Assembly (NCBI GenBank): GCA_003225515.1
Contig: QIAK01000295.1
Location: 1,594 to 7,081 of the forward strand
Source: Acidobacteriota bacterium
GTDB taxonomy: Bacteria > Acidobacteriota > Terriglobia > Terriglobales > Acidobacteriaceae
Reading direction: 5' to 3'
Length of the DNA: 5,488 nt
The first letter of the stretch is position 1. Each line of letters opens with the position of its first letter. Positions 1 to 5,488 of the stretch are shown here, one piece after another. The notes beneath the pieces are model-generated. The model did no database searches and had not been told where the DNA came from. It saw nothing but the letters and a program-made list of their open reading frames with translations. The translations under genes and the position numbers were made by a program.

Positions 1-135
1 CAAAGCGTCCACTTCCAATGGACCCGTGACTCGGAACAACCGAGGAAGGTTGTAAGCAGGGGTTTCCGGCTCAAGCTGATCCAGAAACCAAAGTCTCTCT
101 TGGGCGAACGAAGTAGGAAAGGCGGAGCGGCTCAT
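1..135 (-). CDS. NRPS, N-terminal start of a condensation domain (partial, runs off left edge)
   Basis: The first 45 codons of a minus-strand gene are visible, from ATG at 135-133 to the window edge, with no stop. The peptide contains FPTSFAQERLWFLDQLEP and then PAYNLPRLFRVTGPLEVDAL. This is the C1 core motif of NRPS condensation domains (SxAQxRLWFLxQL, then the AYN and GxL stretch). Such domains form the peptide bond between two carrier-bound substrates in the cytoplasm. The protein starts almost directly with the domain, so its first module opens with C and it probably receives a chain from another protein or an acyl starter. A purine-rich GAAAGGA at 153-147 lies 11 nt before this ATG. An in-frame ATG at 147-145 is possible but would have that site directly against it, so 135 is preferred. 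It is divergent from the C-T-TE gene and shares the same C1 style. It is the best nearby candidate for the adenylation activity that gene lacks, but no A domain is visible here. The domain call is firm; the rest of the architecture is unknown. Confidence 0.85.
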   Translation of the reverse strand, partial: MSRSAFPTSFAQERLWFLDQLEPETPAYNLPRLFRVTGPLEVDAL

Positions 136-171
136 CTTACTCGTCATCCTTTCGCCTGGCGCACATGCATC

Positions 172-197
172 TTGGAGGACCGCCCCCGAACCTCCAA
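172..197. repeat. Inverted repeat TTGGAGG-N12-CCTCCAA
   Basis: TTGGAGG at 172-178 and CCTCCAA at 191-197 are perfect reverse complements, separated by 12 C-rich bases. The repeat lies in the gap between the divergent NRPS genes, which suits a dimeric regulator site or an untranslated-leader hairpin. There is no T-run after it, so it is not a terminator. Function is not shown by the sequence. Confidence 0.4.
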
Positions 198-208
198 TAG
201 AGTTCTTA

Positions 209-225
209 ATGTAGCCGGCCTACAT
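209..225. repeat. Inverted repeat ATGTAG-N5-CTACAT
   Basis: ATGTAG at 209-214 and CTACAT at 220-225 form a perfect 6-bp inverted repeat around CCGGC. It lies 11 nt from the neighbouring inverted repeat at 172-197 and about 65 nt before the C-T-TE start codon. The size and spacing resemble a helix-turn-helix operator, but a short repeat like this can arise by chance. Confidence 0.3.
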
Positions 226-290
226 AGTTTCCTGTATTGCTGGTCCGTCGTGTTCACGGCACGATTGGGAGCCTTAGATTGACTGCGCCA

Positions 291-2891
291 ATGCTTTCTC
301 GGAACCAGACTTCTCCGCTTGGGGATGCTTTTTCGCAGACGAACCCTTCCGACTCCTACCCGGCTTCGCTTGCTCAACGAAGATTGTGGTTTCTAGACCA
401 GCTCCAGGGACCAACCGACGCTTACAACGTGCATATTGGCTTATGGCTCTACGGACCGCTTAATTTGGCGGCTCTAAAGTGGGCTGTTCAGGAGATAGTC
501 AACCGCCACGACACTTTGCGGACGAGCTTCCGGCTGGAACACGGTGACCTGCTTCAGGTTGTAACGCAAAGCTATGGCGTCCCGTTCGAGACGACAGATT
601 TTGTGGGCTTGCCGGACCCATATCCTCGAATTTACGACCTTGCAAAGCAGGACGTTGAAACGCCCTTCGATTTAAATAGAGGGCCTCTATTCCGTGCCCG
701 TGTCTTTCGCATCTCCCCTGAGGAGCACGTTCTGCTGTGCACCATGCACCATACGATTACCGACGCCTGGTCGATGCAGATATTCGCAAATGAACTGGCG
801 CTTCTGTATGGGAAGGCTTTGAACGGGCAGTCTGCCGATTTACCAGAGCTTCCCATTCAATACGGAGATTATGCGGAGTGGCAGCAGGAATCGTTTCAGA
901 CTGAAGGAGCACAGCAACAACTTGCCTACTGGAAGAATGCCCTCGGGAACGCCCCCTCGCTATTAGAACTTCCGCATGATGGAGTACGTCCGGCTGAACA
1001 AACTTTGCAAGGCGCCAGCCATGCTTACCCTATGCCGGCCGAAATAGTCGCGTCAGTCGCCTTGTTGGCCACTCAACAACAAGTCACGCCTTTCATGCTT
1101 CTGCTGGCTGCATTCAAGGCCTTGCTTTATCGCTACAGTGAAGAGACTGATGTGGTGGTGGGCGTACCGGTGGCTGGCCGCGGTCAAGTTGAAACCGAAG
1201 GCATGATCGGCTTTTTCGTTAACACGCTGGCCTTGCGGGATGACCTTTCCGGCAACCCATCCTTTTTAGCTTTGCTCGCGCAGGTGCGCGAAACTACTCT
1301 TGGCGCATTGGCTAACGCCGAGGTTCCATTCGAGAGAGTTGTTGACGCGCTCCAACCCGAGCGCGATCTGAGTTATAACCCGGTCTTCCAGGTAATGTTC
1401 TCGGTGATCAAATCCGCAATACGATCCCACGCCTTCGGCAATGTTTCTTCTTATCCTTATGTGGTGGACACCGCTTCATCAATAGTCGATTTGAGTGCAA
1501 CGATGATCGAGGATAGCGACGGGAAGTGGTGGCTCCACATGGAGTACAACACGGATCTGTTTCGTCCCGAGCGCATCGCCCGAATGGTTGATGATTACAT
1601 CGCGGTTCTGGGGGCAATCGTCGCGAACCCTGAAGTCCAAATTGATGGCTTGCCGCTGCCCCATGTCGCGCGCCCTCCCGCTACTGCCGAACCGCGCTCC
1701 CCCTCAGGCAATAACCACGGCAGAGTAAAAGCTGCTGTCCCCATTCGTGCCCGATCTCCACTCAAACAGCCCAAGTCCGCAGGGCCAGTCATTGAGGAGC
1801 AATCGGAGGACCACGTACTCCTGGCCGAGATCTGGAAGAATGTGCTCGGCCTTCCGAAAATTGGCATCCACGATAACTTTTTTGATGTGGGTGGGCACTC
1901 GCTACTGGCAGCACGACTCATGGCGCAAATCCAGGAGGCCACGGGCCGTAAGATCCCAGTATCGGCAATCTTTCGTTCTCCGACGATTGCGAGTCTCGCG
2001 CAGGTGATCAAGAGTAATTCTCTCGCGAAGGCAGATCCTGCGCTCATGCAACTCCACCACGGAAGAAGCGGGAGCACACCCTTCTTTGCCGTTGCTGCGC
2101 CAGGAGTGGATTCGCTAGGCCTTGTGCTGCTGGCGCGTCACTTAGATGACCGGCCTGTATACAAACTACAAGGCACTGGCCCCTTGATCGGGACAAGGCC
2201 TTTTGAAAAAGAGGAACTCCGCGCACTGGCCCGAGAGCACATCGCAGCTATGCGCACGGTGCAACCGCATGGTCCATACTGCCTGGGAGGAATGTGTGGA
2301 GGGGTTCTAATCTCCCAGCAGATTATTCTCGAGTTGGAGTCGCAAGGAGAAGAGGTGGCGCTGTTTGCCATTTTTGACACTTGGGTCCTGGAAAATTCTA
2401 AAATCCGCTCGCTCTGGTCTGTCGAATATTACCTTGAACGGCTACGAGCGCTGCGTGATCTACCACTCAAAGAGCAGGTTGTCACCGCACGAAGAGTGTC
2501 GCAAAGGTGGATGGGGAAAAGCGAATCTGTGACGGGTGGAGTGTGGGACAAAATCTATTGGCCCGACGAAAACTATCAGCCGCCACGCTTTCGAGCCCCA
2601 ATTCTGCTATTCAAGCGTCCCCGGCAGCCTTATTACTACGTTCGCGACCCACAAATGGGTTGGGGTCAGCGTTCCCAAGGCGGGGTCGATATCGTTGAGA
2701 TTGATTGCAGTCACTATGACGTCTTGCGAGCGCCGAACGTACAAATCGTCGGTCAGAAACTAGCTCAGCGACTGCAACAAATAAATCAGCGCGCGAGCCA
2801 GCCCTGGTTGGCGCCGACTTTTATGCCACACTTGCCCCCTCTACCCCCGGCGAGCGCCAACCTCCTGAATGGGGAAAACTGCCAGGCATGA
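291..2891 (+). CDS. NRPS termination protein C-T-TE without adenylation domain, Cys-type thioesterase
   Basis: A cytoplasmic NRPS protein of 866 aa predicted to condense a carrier-bound intermediate and release the product. Condensation domain, about residues 22-455, with all core motifs: SLAQRRLWFLDQL (26-38), RHDTLRTSF (72-80), MHHTITDAWS (152-161, catalytic His154, Asp158), YGDYAEW (191-197), IGFFVNTLALR (306-316), NAEVPFERVV (342-351) and RDLSYNPVFQ (358-367). The usual Gly after the active-site Asp is Ala159. A Pro/Ser/Arg-rich linker (about 457-500) stands where an adenylation domain of about 500 residues would be. Carrier domain, about 502-575, has DNFFDVGGHSLL with Ser537 as the phosphopantetheine site. 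Thioesterase, about 595-830, has GMCGG (667-671), so the nucleophile is Cys669. Asp696, exactly 27 residues later, and His808 (CSHYD) complete a plausible triad. A Pro-rich tail follows (about 838-866). Start: no strong ribosome site precedes ATG 291. TTG 279, with GGGAG 7 nt upstream, is an alternative, as is TTG 237; a stop at 225-227 limits further extension. It overlaps the permease by ATGA. Confidence 0.93.
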   Translation: MLSRNQTSPLGDAFSQTNPSDSYPASLAQRRLWFLDQLQGPTDAYNVHIGLWLYGPLNLAALKWAVQEIVNRHDTLRTSFRLEHGDLLQVVTQSYGVPFETTDFVGLPDPYPRIYDLAKQDVETPFDLNRGPLFRARVFRISPEEHVLLCTMHHTITDAWSMQIFANELALLYGKALNGQSADLPELPIQYGDYAEWQQESFQTEGAQQQLAYWKNALGNAPSLLELPHDGVRPAEQTLQGASHAYPMPAEIVASVALLATQQQVTPFMLLLAAFKALLYRYSEETDVVVGVPVAGRGQVETEGMIGFFVNTLALRDDLSGNPSFLALLAQVRETTLGALANAEVPFERVVDALQPERDLSYNPVFQVMFSVIKSAIRSHAFGNVSSYPYVVDTASSIVDLSATMIEDSDGKWWLHMEYNTDLFRPERIARMVDDYIAVLGAIVANPEVQIDGLPLPHVARPPATAEPRSPSGNNHGRVKAAVPIRARSPLKQPKSAGPVIEEQSEDHVLLAEIWKNVLGLPKIGIHDNFFDVGGHSLLAARLMAQIQEATGRKIPVSAIFRSPTIASLAQVIKSNSLAKADPALMQLHHGRSGSTPFFAVAAPGVDSLGLVLLARHLDDRPVYKLQGTGPLIGTRPFEKEELRALAREHIAAMRTVQPHGPYCLGGMCGGVLISQQIILELESQGEEVALFAIFDTWVLENSKIRSLWSVEYYLERLRALRDLPLKEQVVTARRVSQRWMGKSESVTGGVWDKIYWPDENYQPPRFRAPILLFKRPRQPYYYVRDPQMGWGQRSQGGVDIVEIDCSHYDVLRAPNVQIVGQKLAQRLQQINQRASQPWLAPTFMPHLPPLPPASANLLNGENCQA

Positions 2892-3823
2892 TACGACCAG
2901 CGAATACGCCGGCATCCCCGTCTTGCGCGCCTGCTGAGGCCGCTTTAGATGTCGCGCTCTGGAAAGGCGCAAGCCCGGAAGCAAGCCGGCCTGCGCGCCG
3001 TATCAAGGTCATTGGTCCGCCCAAATTTTCTCTGGGCATGATCTCACTAGGATTGCGGACTCTGGTTCAATATTCCGATCTCGTGTACACGTTGAGTGTT
3101 TTCCGTCTGTACGTACGCTATAAGCAGTCACTTCTTGGCTGGGCATGGGCGGTTCTTCAACCGCTCGCTCTGATGGGCATTTACACCATCATTTTTTCTC
3201 ACGTCACCACGGTCAAGACCGGCGGCTCTCCCTATCCAATATTTGTGTTCTCGGCTCTATTGCCGTGGATATTCTTTTCTAGTTCGATCGGGAACGCAGT
3301 TCATGGACTTGTGACCTACCCAAGTCTGCTTACAAAAATGTATTTCCCGCGCGAGATTATCCCATTGTCATATTTAGCGGCGGGAGCTGCTGATTTTTGC
3401 ATTGCCTCAATCATTCTCGTTGGATTGATGTTGCACTACCGAGTGCCTATAACCTGGAATCTGCTTTGGGGAATACCGATCCTGATTATTCTGGGCGGTT
3501 TCGCGGCAGCGGTCGCGCTATTGTTTTCAGCCCTCCACGTCCGATTTCGCGATGTTGGACTAGCCATGCCTTTTTTCTTGCAGATATGGATGTTCGCCGT
3601 GCCTGTGGTTTATTCGGTACAGTCAGTACCAGTTCGATTTCGAAAATTGTATTTACTGGATCCCGTGGCAGGACTTATCGAAAACTTCCGGCGTGTAGTA
3701 GTTTTTGGGGAAGCCCCGGATATTGCGGCGCTCGCGTTGGCTTTAGCAATGACGATCGTCGGATTGGCAATCGCTTACGGCTATTTCAAGTCGACCGAGG
3801 CAGTAATGGCCGATCTCATCTAA
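2888..3823 (+). CDS. ABC-2 type exporter permease, Wzm/TagG-like polysaccharide family
   Basis: An inner-membrane permease of 311 aa, the membrane half of an ABC exporter whose family (Wzm, TagG, RfbA/KpsM-like) moves lipid-linked glycans or teichoic acids across the cytoplasmic membrane. Family marks are RYKQSLLGWAWAVLQPL at 77-93 just before helix 1, YPIFVFSALLPWIFF (116-130), MYFPREIIPLS (151-161), LHVRFRDVGLAMPFFLQIW (216-234) and a C-terminal LDPVAGLIENFRR (257-269). About six hydrophobic segments can be placed near 84-106, 116-137, 158-182, 190-215, 226-244 and 278-299. The roughly 45-residue polar N-terminus is somewhat long for the family. A later Met51 (3038) could be a start, but the stretch around RIKVIGPPK resembles normal family N-termini. 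The ATG overlaps the TGA of the NRPS gene (ATGA), pointing to translational coupling, and the ATPase follows after 8 nt. Cargo cannot be read from the permease. Wzm/TagG membership is secure; a specific gene name is not. Confidence 0.92.
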   Translation: MIRPANTPASPSCAPAEAALDVALWKGASPEASRPARRIKVIGPPKFSLGMISLGLRTLVQYSDLVYTLSVFRLYVRYKQSLLGWAWAVLQPLALMGIYTIIFSHVTTVKTGGSPYPIFVFSALLPWIFFSSSIGNAVHGLVTYPSLLTKMYFPREIIPLSYLAAGAADFCIASIILVGLMLHYRVPITWNLLWGIPILIILGGFAAAVALLFSALHVRFRDVGLAMPFFLQIWMFAVPVVYSVQSVPVRFRKLYLLDPVAGLIENFRRVVVFGEAPDIAALALALAMTIVGLAIAYGYFKSTEAVMADLI

Positions 3824-3831
3824 GAGCGCAA

Positions 3832-5022
3832 ATGTTCGACCTGAGACTGAATGGAGTTTGCAAAAAATATAAAGTCGGCGCCCACGGCAATTCGCCAAAG
3901 CGCTGGTATCGAAGCCTTGTGTCGGAAGCGCCTCCGGTCATGTGGGCTCTTCAAAACGTCAGCTTCGACGTAAGAGAAGGAGAGACGCTGGGCATCGTCG
4001 GACACAACGGCGCCGGTAAGACAACCATACTGAAACTCCTCTCGGGGATTACTACTCCCACACGCGGCGAAATCCAGATTCGAGGCAGGCTTGCCGCTCT
4101 GGTCGAAGTCGGGTCCGGCTTTCATCCGGAACTCACCGGCCGGGAAAACATCTATCTCCATGGCGCCATGCTGGGCATGCGACGTTCGGAAATCGCGCGC
4201 AAGATGGACAGCATCGTCGAGTTTTCGGGCGTGGACAGATACATTGATGTTCCAGTGAAGCGATACTCGTCCGGCATGTACGTTCGTCTCGGTTTCGCTA
4301 TAGTCGCTCATCTTGATCCGGACATTCTGCTCCTCGACGAAGTTCTCGCGGTGGGCGATGTGGCGTTCCAGGCAAAATGCCTGGAACGCATTACTGAATT
4401 GAGAAAGAGCTGCCGAACTATCATCTTCGTTTCTCATGACCTGGCTGCTGTTTATCGCGTCTGTAGCCGCGCGATTCTGCTCGAACGGGGCCATGTGCTG
4501 TTGGATGGCCCGCCTCGGGAGGTCATCGATGAATATCAGCGCATGACCTTTGGCACGCAGGATAGCTCCGGCAAAAAGTTTGATCCCGAAAAAGAAGCCG
4601 AGTGCCTGAATGTCTCGTTTTCCTCATCCGATATGGGAGGCATTCGGACTGGCTATCCGATGGTCGCGCATCTTTCTTATCGAGCCGCAGAAATTATTCC
4701 CGACGCGATATTTCGAATCTCGCTCTATTGGCCCAGCGGCTATCTCTGCGCGCAATTCACGAACGAGTCCTCCGGTTCGGCCCTCACTCTGCAACCGGGG
4801 GAAGGATCCATTGACTTTCACTGCCCGATCCTTCCGGTCGTGCCCGGTTTCTATCGCGTCGATCTGTCGATTGAGACGAATGGGCGGGAGCTTGATCTTA
4901 AACAACGCTGTGCCACTCTTTGTGTCGAAACCGGCAAGGCGGCTCCGGGAGACTTCTACATCGAGAATGCATGGAGCATTAGAAGCAATCTCCCGTCAAT
5001 TCCTATTTCTATTGCCCGGTAA
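3832..5022 (+). CDS. ABC exporter ATPase, Wzt-like, with C-terminal cargo-type domain
   Basis: The cytoplasmic ATPase partner of the preceding permease, 396 aa. The nucleotide-binding domain (about 1-240) has Walker A GHNGAGKT (57-64), the family stretch VEVGSGFHPELTGREN (91-106), signature YSSGM (145-149), Walker B ILLLDE (165-170, catalytic Glu170), D-loop VGD (174-176) and the switch His202 in SHD. All catalytic residues are intact. The long spacer between the N-terminal strand and WALQNVSF is typical of the TagH/Wzt group. Residues about 250-396 form an extra beta-rich domain, with LTLQPGEGSIDFHCPILPVVPG (split at 318-339) and FYIENAWSI (375-383), resembling the Wzt_C immunoglobulin-like domain. 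In O-antigen exporters that domain recognises the capped glycan end. The frame is open upstream into the permease (ATG at 3397), but homology begins at ATG 3832, with AAGAG 5 nt before it. Cargo is unknown: a glycan by family, or the NRPS product by gene context. Confidence 0.93.
   Translation: MFDLRLNGVCKKYKVGAHGNSPKRWYRSLVSEAPPVMWALQNVSFDVREGETLGIVGHNGAGKTTILKLLSGITTPTRGEIQIRGRLAALVEVGSGFHPELTGRENIYLHGAMLGMRRSEIARKMDSIVEFSGVDRYIDVPVKRYSSGMYVRLGFAIVAHLDPDILLLDEVLAVGDVAFQAKCLERITELRKSCRTIIFVSHDLAAVYRVCSRAILLERGHVLLDGPPREVIDEYQRMTFGTQDSSGKKFDPEKEAECLNVSFSSSDMGGIRTGYPMVAHLSYRAAEIIPDAIFRISLYWPSGYLCAQFTNESSGSALTLQPGEGSIDFHCPILPVVPGFYRVDLSIETNGRELDLKQRCATLCVETGKAAPGDFYIENAWSIRSNLPSIPISIAR
4363..4389. 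repeat. Perfect 12-bp inverted repeat inside the ATPase gene
   Basis: GCGTTCCAGGCA at 4363-4374 and TGCCTGGAACGC at 4378-4389 are perfect reverse complements around a 3-nt AAA loop. The stem encodes AFQAKCLE in the conserved stretch after the Walker B and D-loop. No T-run follows on either strand, so it is not an intrinsic terminator. The transcript should form a strong hairpin here, which might slow ribosomes or affect mRNA stability. It may equally be an accident of codon choice in a conserved peptide. Confidence 0.6.
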
Positions 5023-5031
5023 AATTGCTTT

Positions 5032-5071
5032 GAGAAAAGCCCAGGCTTGATCCGAGTCCCCAAGCCTGAGC
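5032..5071 (-). terminator. Intrinsic terminator for the minus-strand BPL_N-like gene
   Basis: CAGGCTTG at 5042-5049 and CAAGCCTG at 5061-5068 form a perfect 8-bp stem with an 11-nt loop. After one mismatch, two further G-C pairs extend it (5039-5040 with 5070-5071). Read on the minus strand, the stem is followed at once by TTTTCTC (5038-5032), the usual order for a Rho-independent terminator, about 29 nt past the stop of the minus-strand gene. On the plus strand no T-run follows, so it would at most work weakly for the exporter operon that ends at 5022. The 77-nt convergent gap holds nothing else I can support. Confidence 0.6.
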
Positions 5072-5099
5072 CAATGCAACTCTAATGACGACGAGCCGA

Positions 5100-5488
5100 T
5101 CAGTAGTGGGACAATGTCGTACCGTTCAGAGCTGCATTGATCAAAGTTTTAGCGTATGCGTTTTGCGAAGATACAGAAGTGGTGAAACTCATCCCACTCT
5201 CCCAGCTTGCGGTGGCCTCCGGATGGAGCCCAGAAAGGATGACCCATCCCTTACCAGATGAACCTTCCACCATGGCAGCGGTGCCATCAGGATATTTGGA
5301 GATGATTTCGCCCCAGCCATTGAGTTCCGGGCCATCCTGCCAGTACAAATCAAGTTGTGAACTCTTGGGAAATGAGATTTCGACTGCCGTCTTTCCGGTC
5401 CCTTTCCCCTTGTTTGAATACGTGTTGAACCACACGCCGTTGGTCAGATCCAGCCCGTTGTAAATTGATGAGCCGCCGAAAAATGCGC
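5100..5488 (-). CDS. BPL_N / class I glutamine-amidotransferase-like protein, C-terminal part (partial)
   Basis: The last 128 residues of a minus-strand gene. The frame is open through the right edge of the window, so the apparent GTG start at 5435 is internal. The visible protein begins AFFGGSSIYNGLDLTNGVW and contains LDLYWQDGPELNGWG, KYPDGTAAMV, and GKGWVILSGLHPEATASW near 5217-5225 (HPE). The pattern of a glycine-rich start, a YWxDGP strand, a GKGxVxLSGxHPE motif and a short final helix matches the C-terminal half of the biotin-protein-ligase N-terminal-like (BPL_N) family, related to class I glutamine amidotransferases. The His and Glu of HPE would belong to a Cys-His-Glu type triad; the Cys lies outside the window. 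The true substrate of these stand-alone proteins is generally unknown. The gene converges on the exporter operon and is separated from it by a terminator, so it is probably not part of the same pathway. Family call is good, function is not established. Confidence 0.72.
   Translation of the reverse strand, partial: AFFGGSSIYNGLDLTNGVWFNTYSNKGKGTGKTAVEISFPKSSQLDLYWQDGPELNGWGEIISKYPDGTAAMVEGSSGKGWVILSGLHPEATASWESGMSFTTSVSSQNAYAKTLINAALNGTTLSHY

Larger units (their letters stand above)
136..290. promoter_or_regulatory. Divergent intergenic region between two NRPS genes
   Basis: About 155 bases separate the two divergent NRPS starts, so promoters for both directions are expected here or within the 5' ends. 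I see no convincing -35/-10 pair on either strand. The region does hold two short perfect inverted repeats, listed separately, which could be operator sites or transcript hairpins. On the plus strand, GGGAG at 267-271 is a possible ribosome binding site. It sits 7 nt before a TTG at 279 and 19 nt before the ATG at 291. On the minus strand, GAAAGGA at 153-147 serves the divergent gene. A shared control region for one biosynthetic cluster is inferred from the arrangement only. Confidence 0.5.

Noticed and set aside
144..377. A 77-codon minus-strand frame across the divergent gap
   Set aside because: It overlaps the start of the C-T-TE gene and is in a different frame from the real minus-strand NRPS start at 135; Arg/Ser-rich with no motif.
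1595..2077. A 160-codon minus-strand open frame opposite the NRPS carrier region
   Set aside because: It covers the linker and carrier domain on the other strand, with no family-like motif; a shadow frame.
3397..3831. In-frame upstream extension of the ATPase to ATG 3397
   Set aside because: This part overlaps the permease gene in another frame and has no ABC-like sequence; family similarity starts at ATG 3832, which follows the permease stop by 8 nt.
3820..4494. A 224-codon minus-strand open frame opposite the ATPase gene
   Set aside because: It lies wholly antisense to a gene with all ABC motifs, has no recognisable domain, and its composition reads as a shadow of the plus-strand codons.
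4610..5050. A 146-codon plus-strand frame overlapping the end of the ATPase gene
   Set aside because: It is rich in Arg and Ser, has no domain, and overlaps the conserved C-terminal domain of the ATPase in another frame.
5039..5071. Terminator for the plus-strand exporter operon
   Set aside because: The stem-loop is present but the plus strand has no T-run after it; the T-rich stretch is on the minus-strand side, so I assign it to the minus-strand gene.
5137..5463. A 108-codon plus-strand frame at the right end
   Set aside because: It is antisense to the BPL_N-like gene, whose GKGWVILSGLHPE motif makes the minus strand the real coding strand.
1..5488. CRISPR array, tRNA, rRNA, insertion sequence or attachment site
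   Set aside because: No regularly spaced direct repeats, cloverleaf-like segment, transposase motif or terminal inverted repeats were seen on either strand by eye.

Overview
The window is a compact bacterial secondary-metabolism or envelope-export locus. It holds five protein-coding genes, two of them cut by the window edges. The mix is an NRPS condensation/thioesterase protein, a Wzm/Wzt-type polysaccharide ABC exporter with a C-terminal cargo-type domain, and a BPL_N-like protein. Together with moderately GC-rich coding sequence, this suggests a Gram-negative environmental bacterium with rich natural-product capacity. A soil lineage such as Acidobacteriota would fit, but that is a weak inference from gene style and no taxonomic marker is present.

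Layout. (1) Positions 1-135, minus strand: the first 45 residues of a second NRPS, starting directly with a condensation-domain core motif and running off the left edge. (2) Positions 136-290: a divergent intergenic region with two short perfect inverted repeats and no convincing sigma-70 promoter. (3) Positions 291-2891, plus strand: a C-T-TE protein of 866 aa with a condensation domain, a carrier domain and a thioesterase, but no adenylation domain. Its thioesterase nucleophile is Cys rather than Ser. (4) Positions 2888-3823, plus: an ABC-2 permease of the Wzm/TagG type, overlapping the NRPS stop by ATGA. (5) Positions 3832-5022, plus: a Wzt-type ATPase with a Wzt_C-like C-terminal domain, 8 nt after the permease. 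(6) Positions 5023-5099: a convergent gap with a stem-loop that reads as an intrinsic terminator for the minus strand. (7) Positions 5100-5488, minus: the C-terminal 128 residues of a BPL_N/glutamine-amidotransferase-like protein, probably unrelated to the operon.

How they may work together. Genes 3-5 look like one tightly coupled transcription unit. The divergent NRPS is the obvious candidate to supply the missing adenylation activity and upstream modules. The C-T-TE protein would then perform the last condensation and Cys-dependent release. The Wzm/Wzt pair would export the product or a glycan or lipid conjugate of it. The domain and motif calls are read directly from the sequence. The pathway link is inferred from gene order and coupling. 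The most interesting points are the A-less termination module with a Cys thioesterase and its coupling to a polysaccharide-type rather than a peptide-type exporter.
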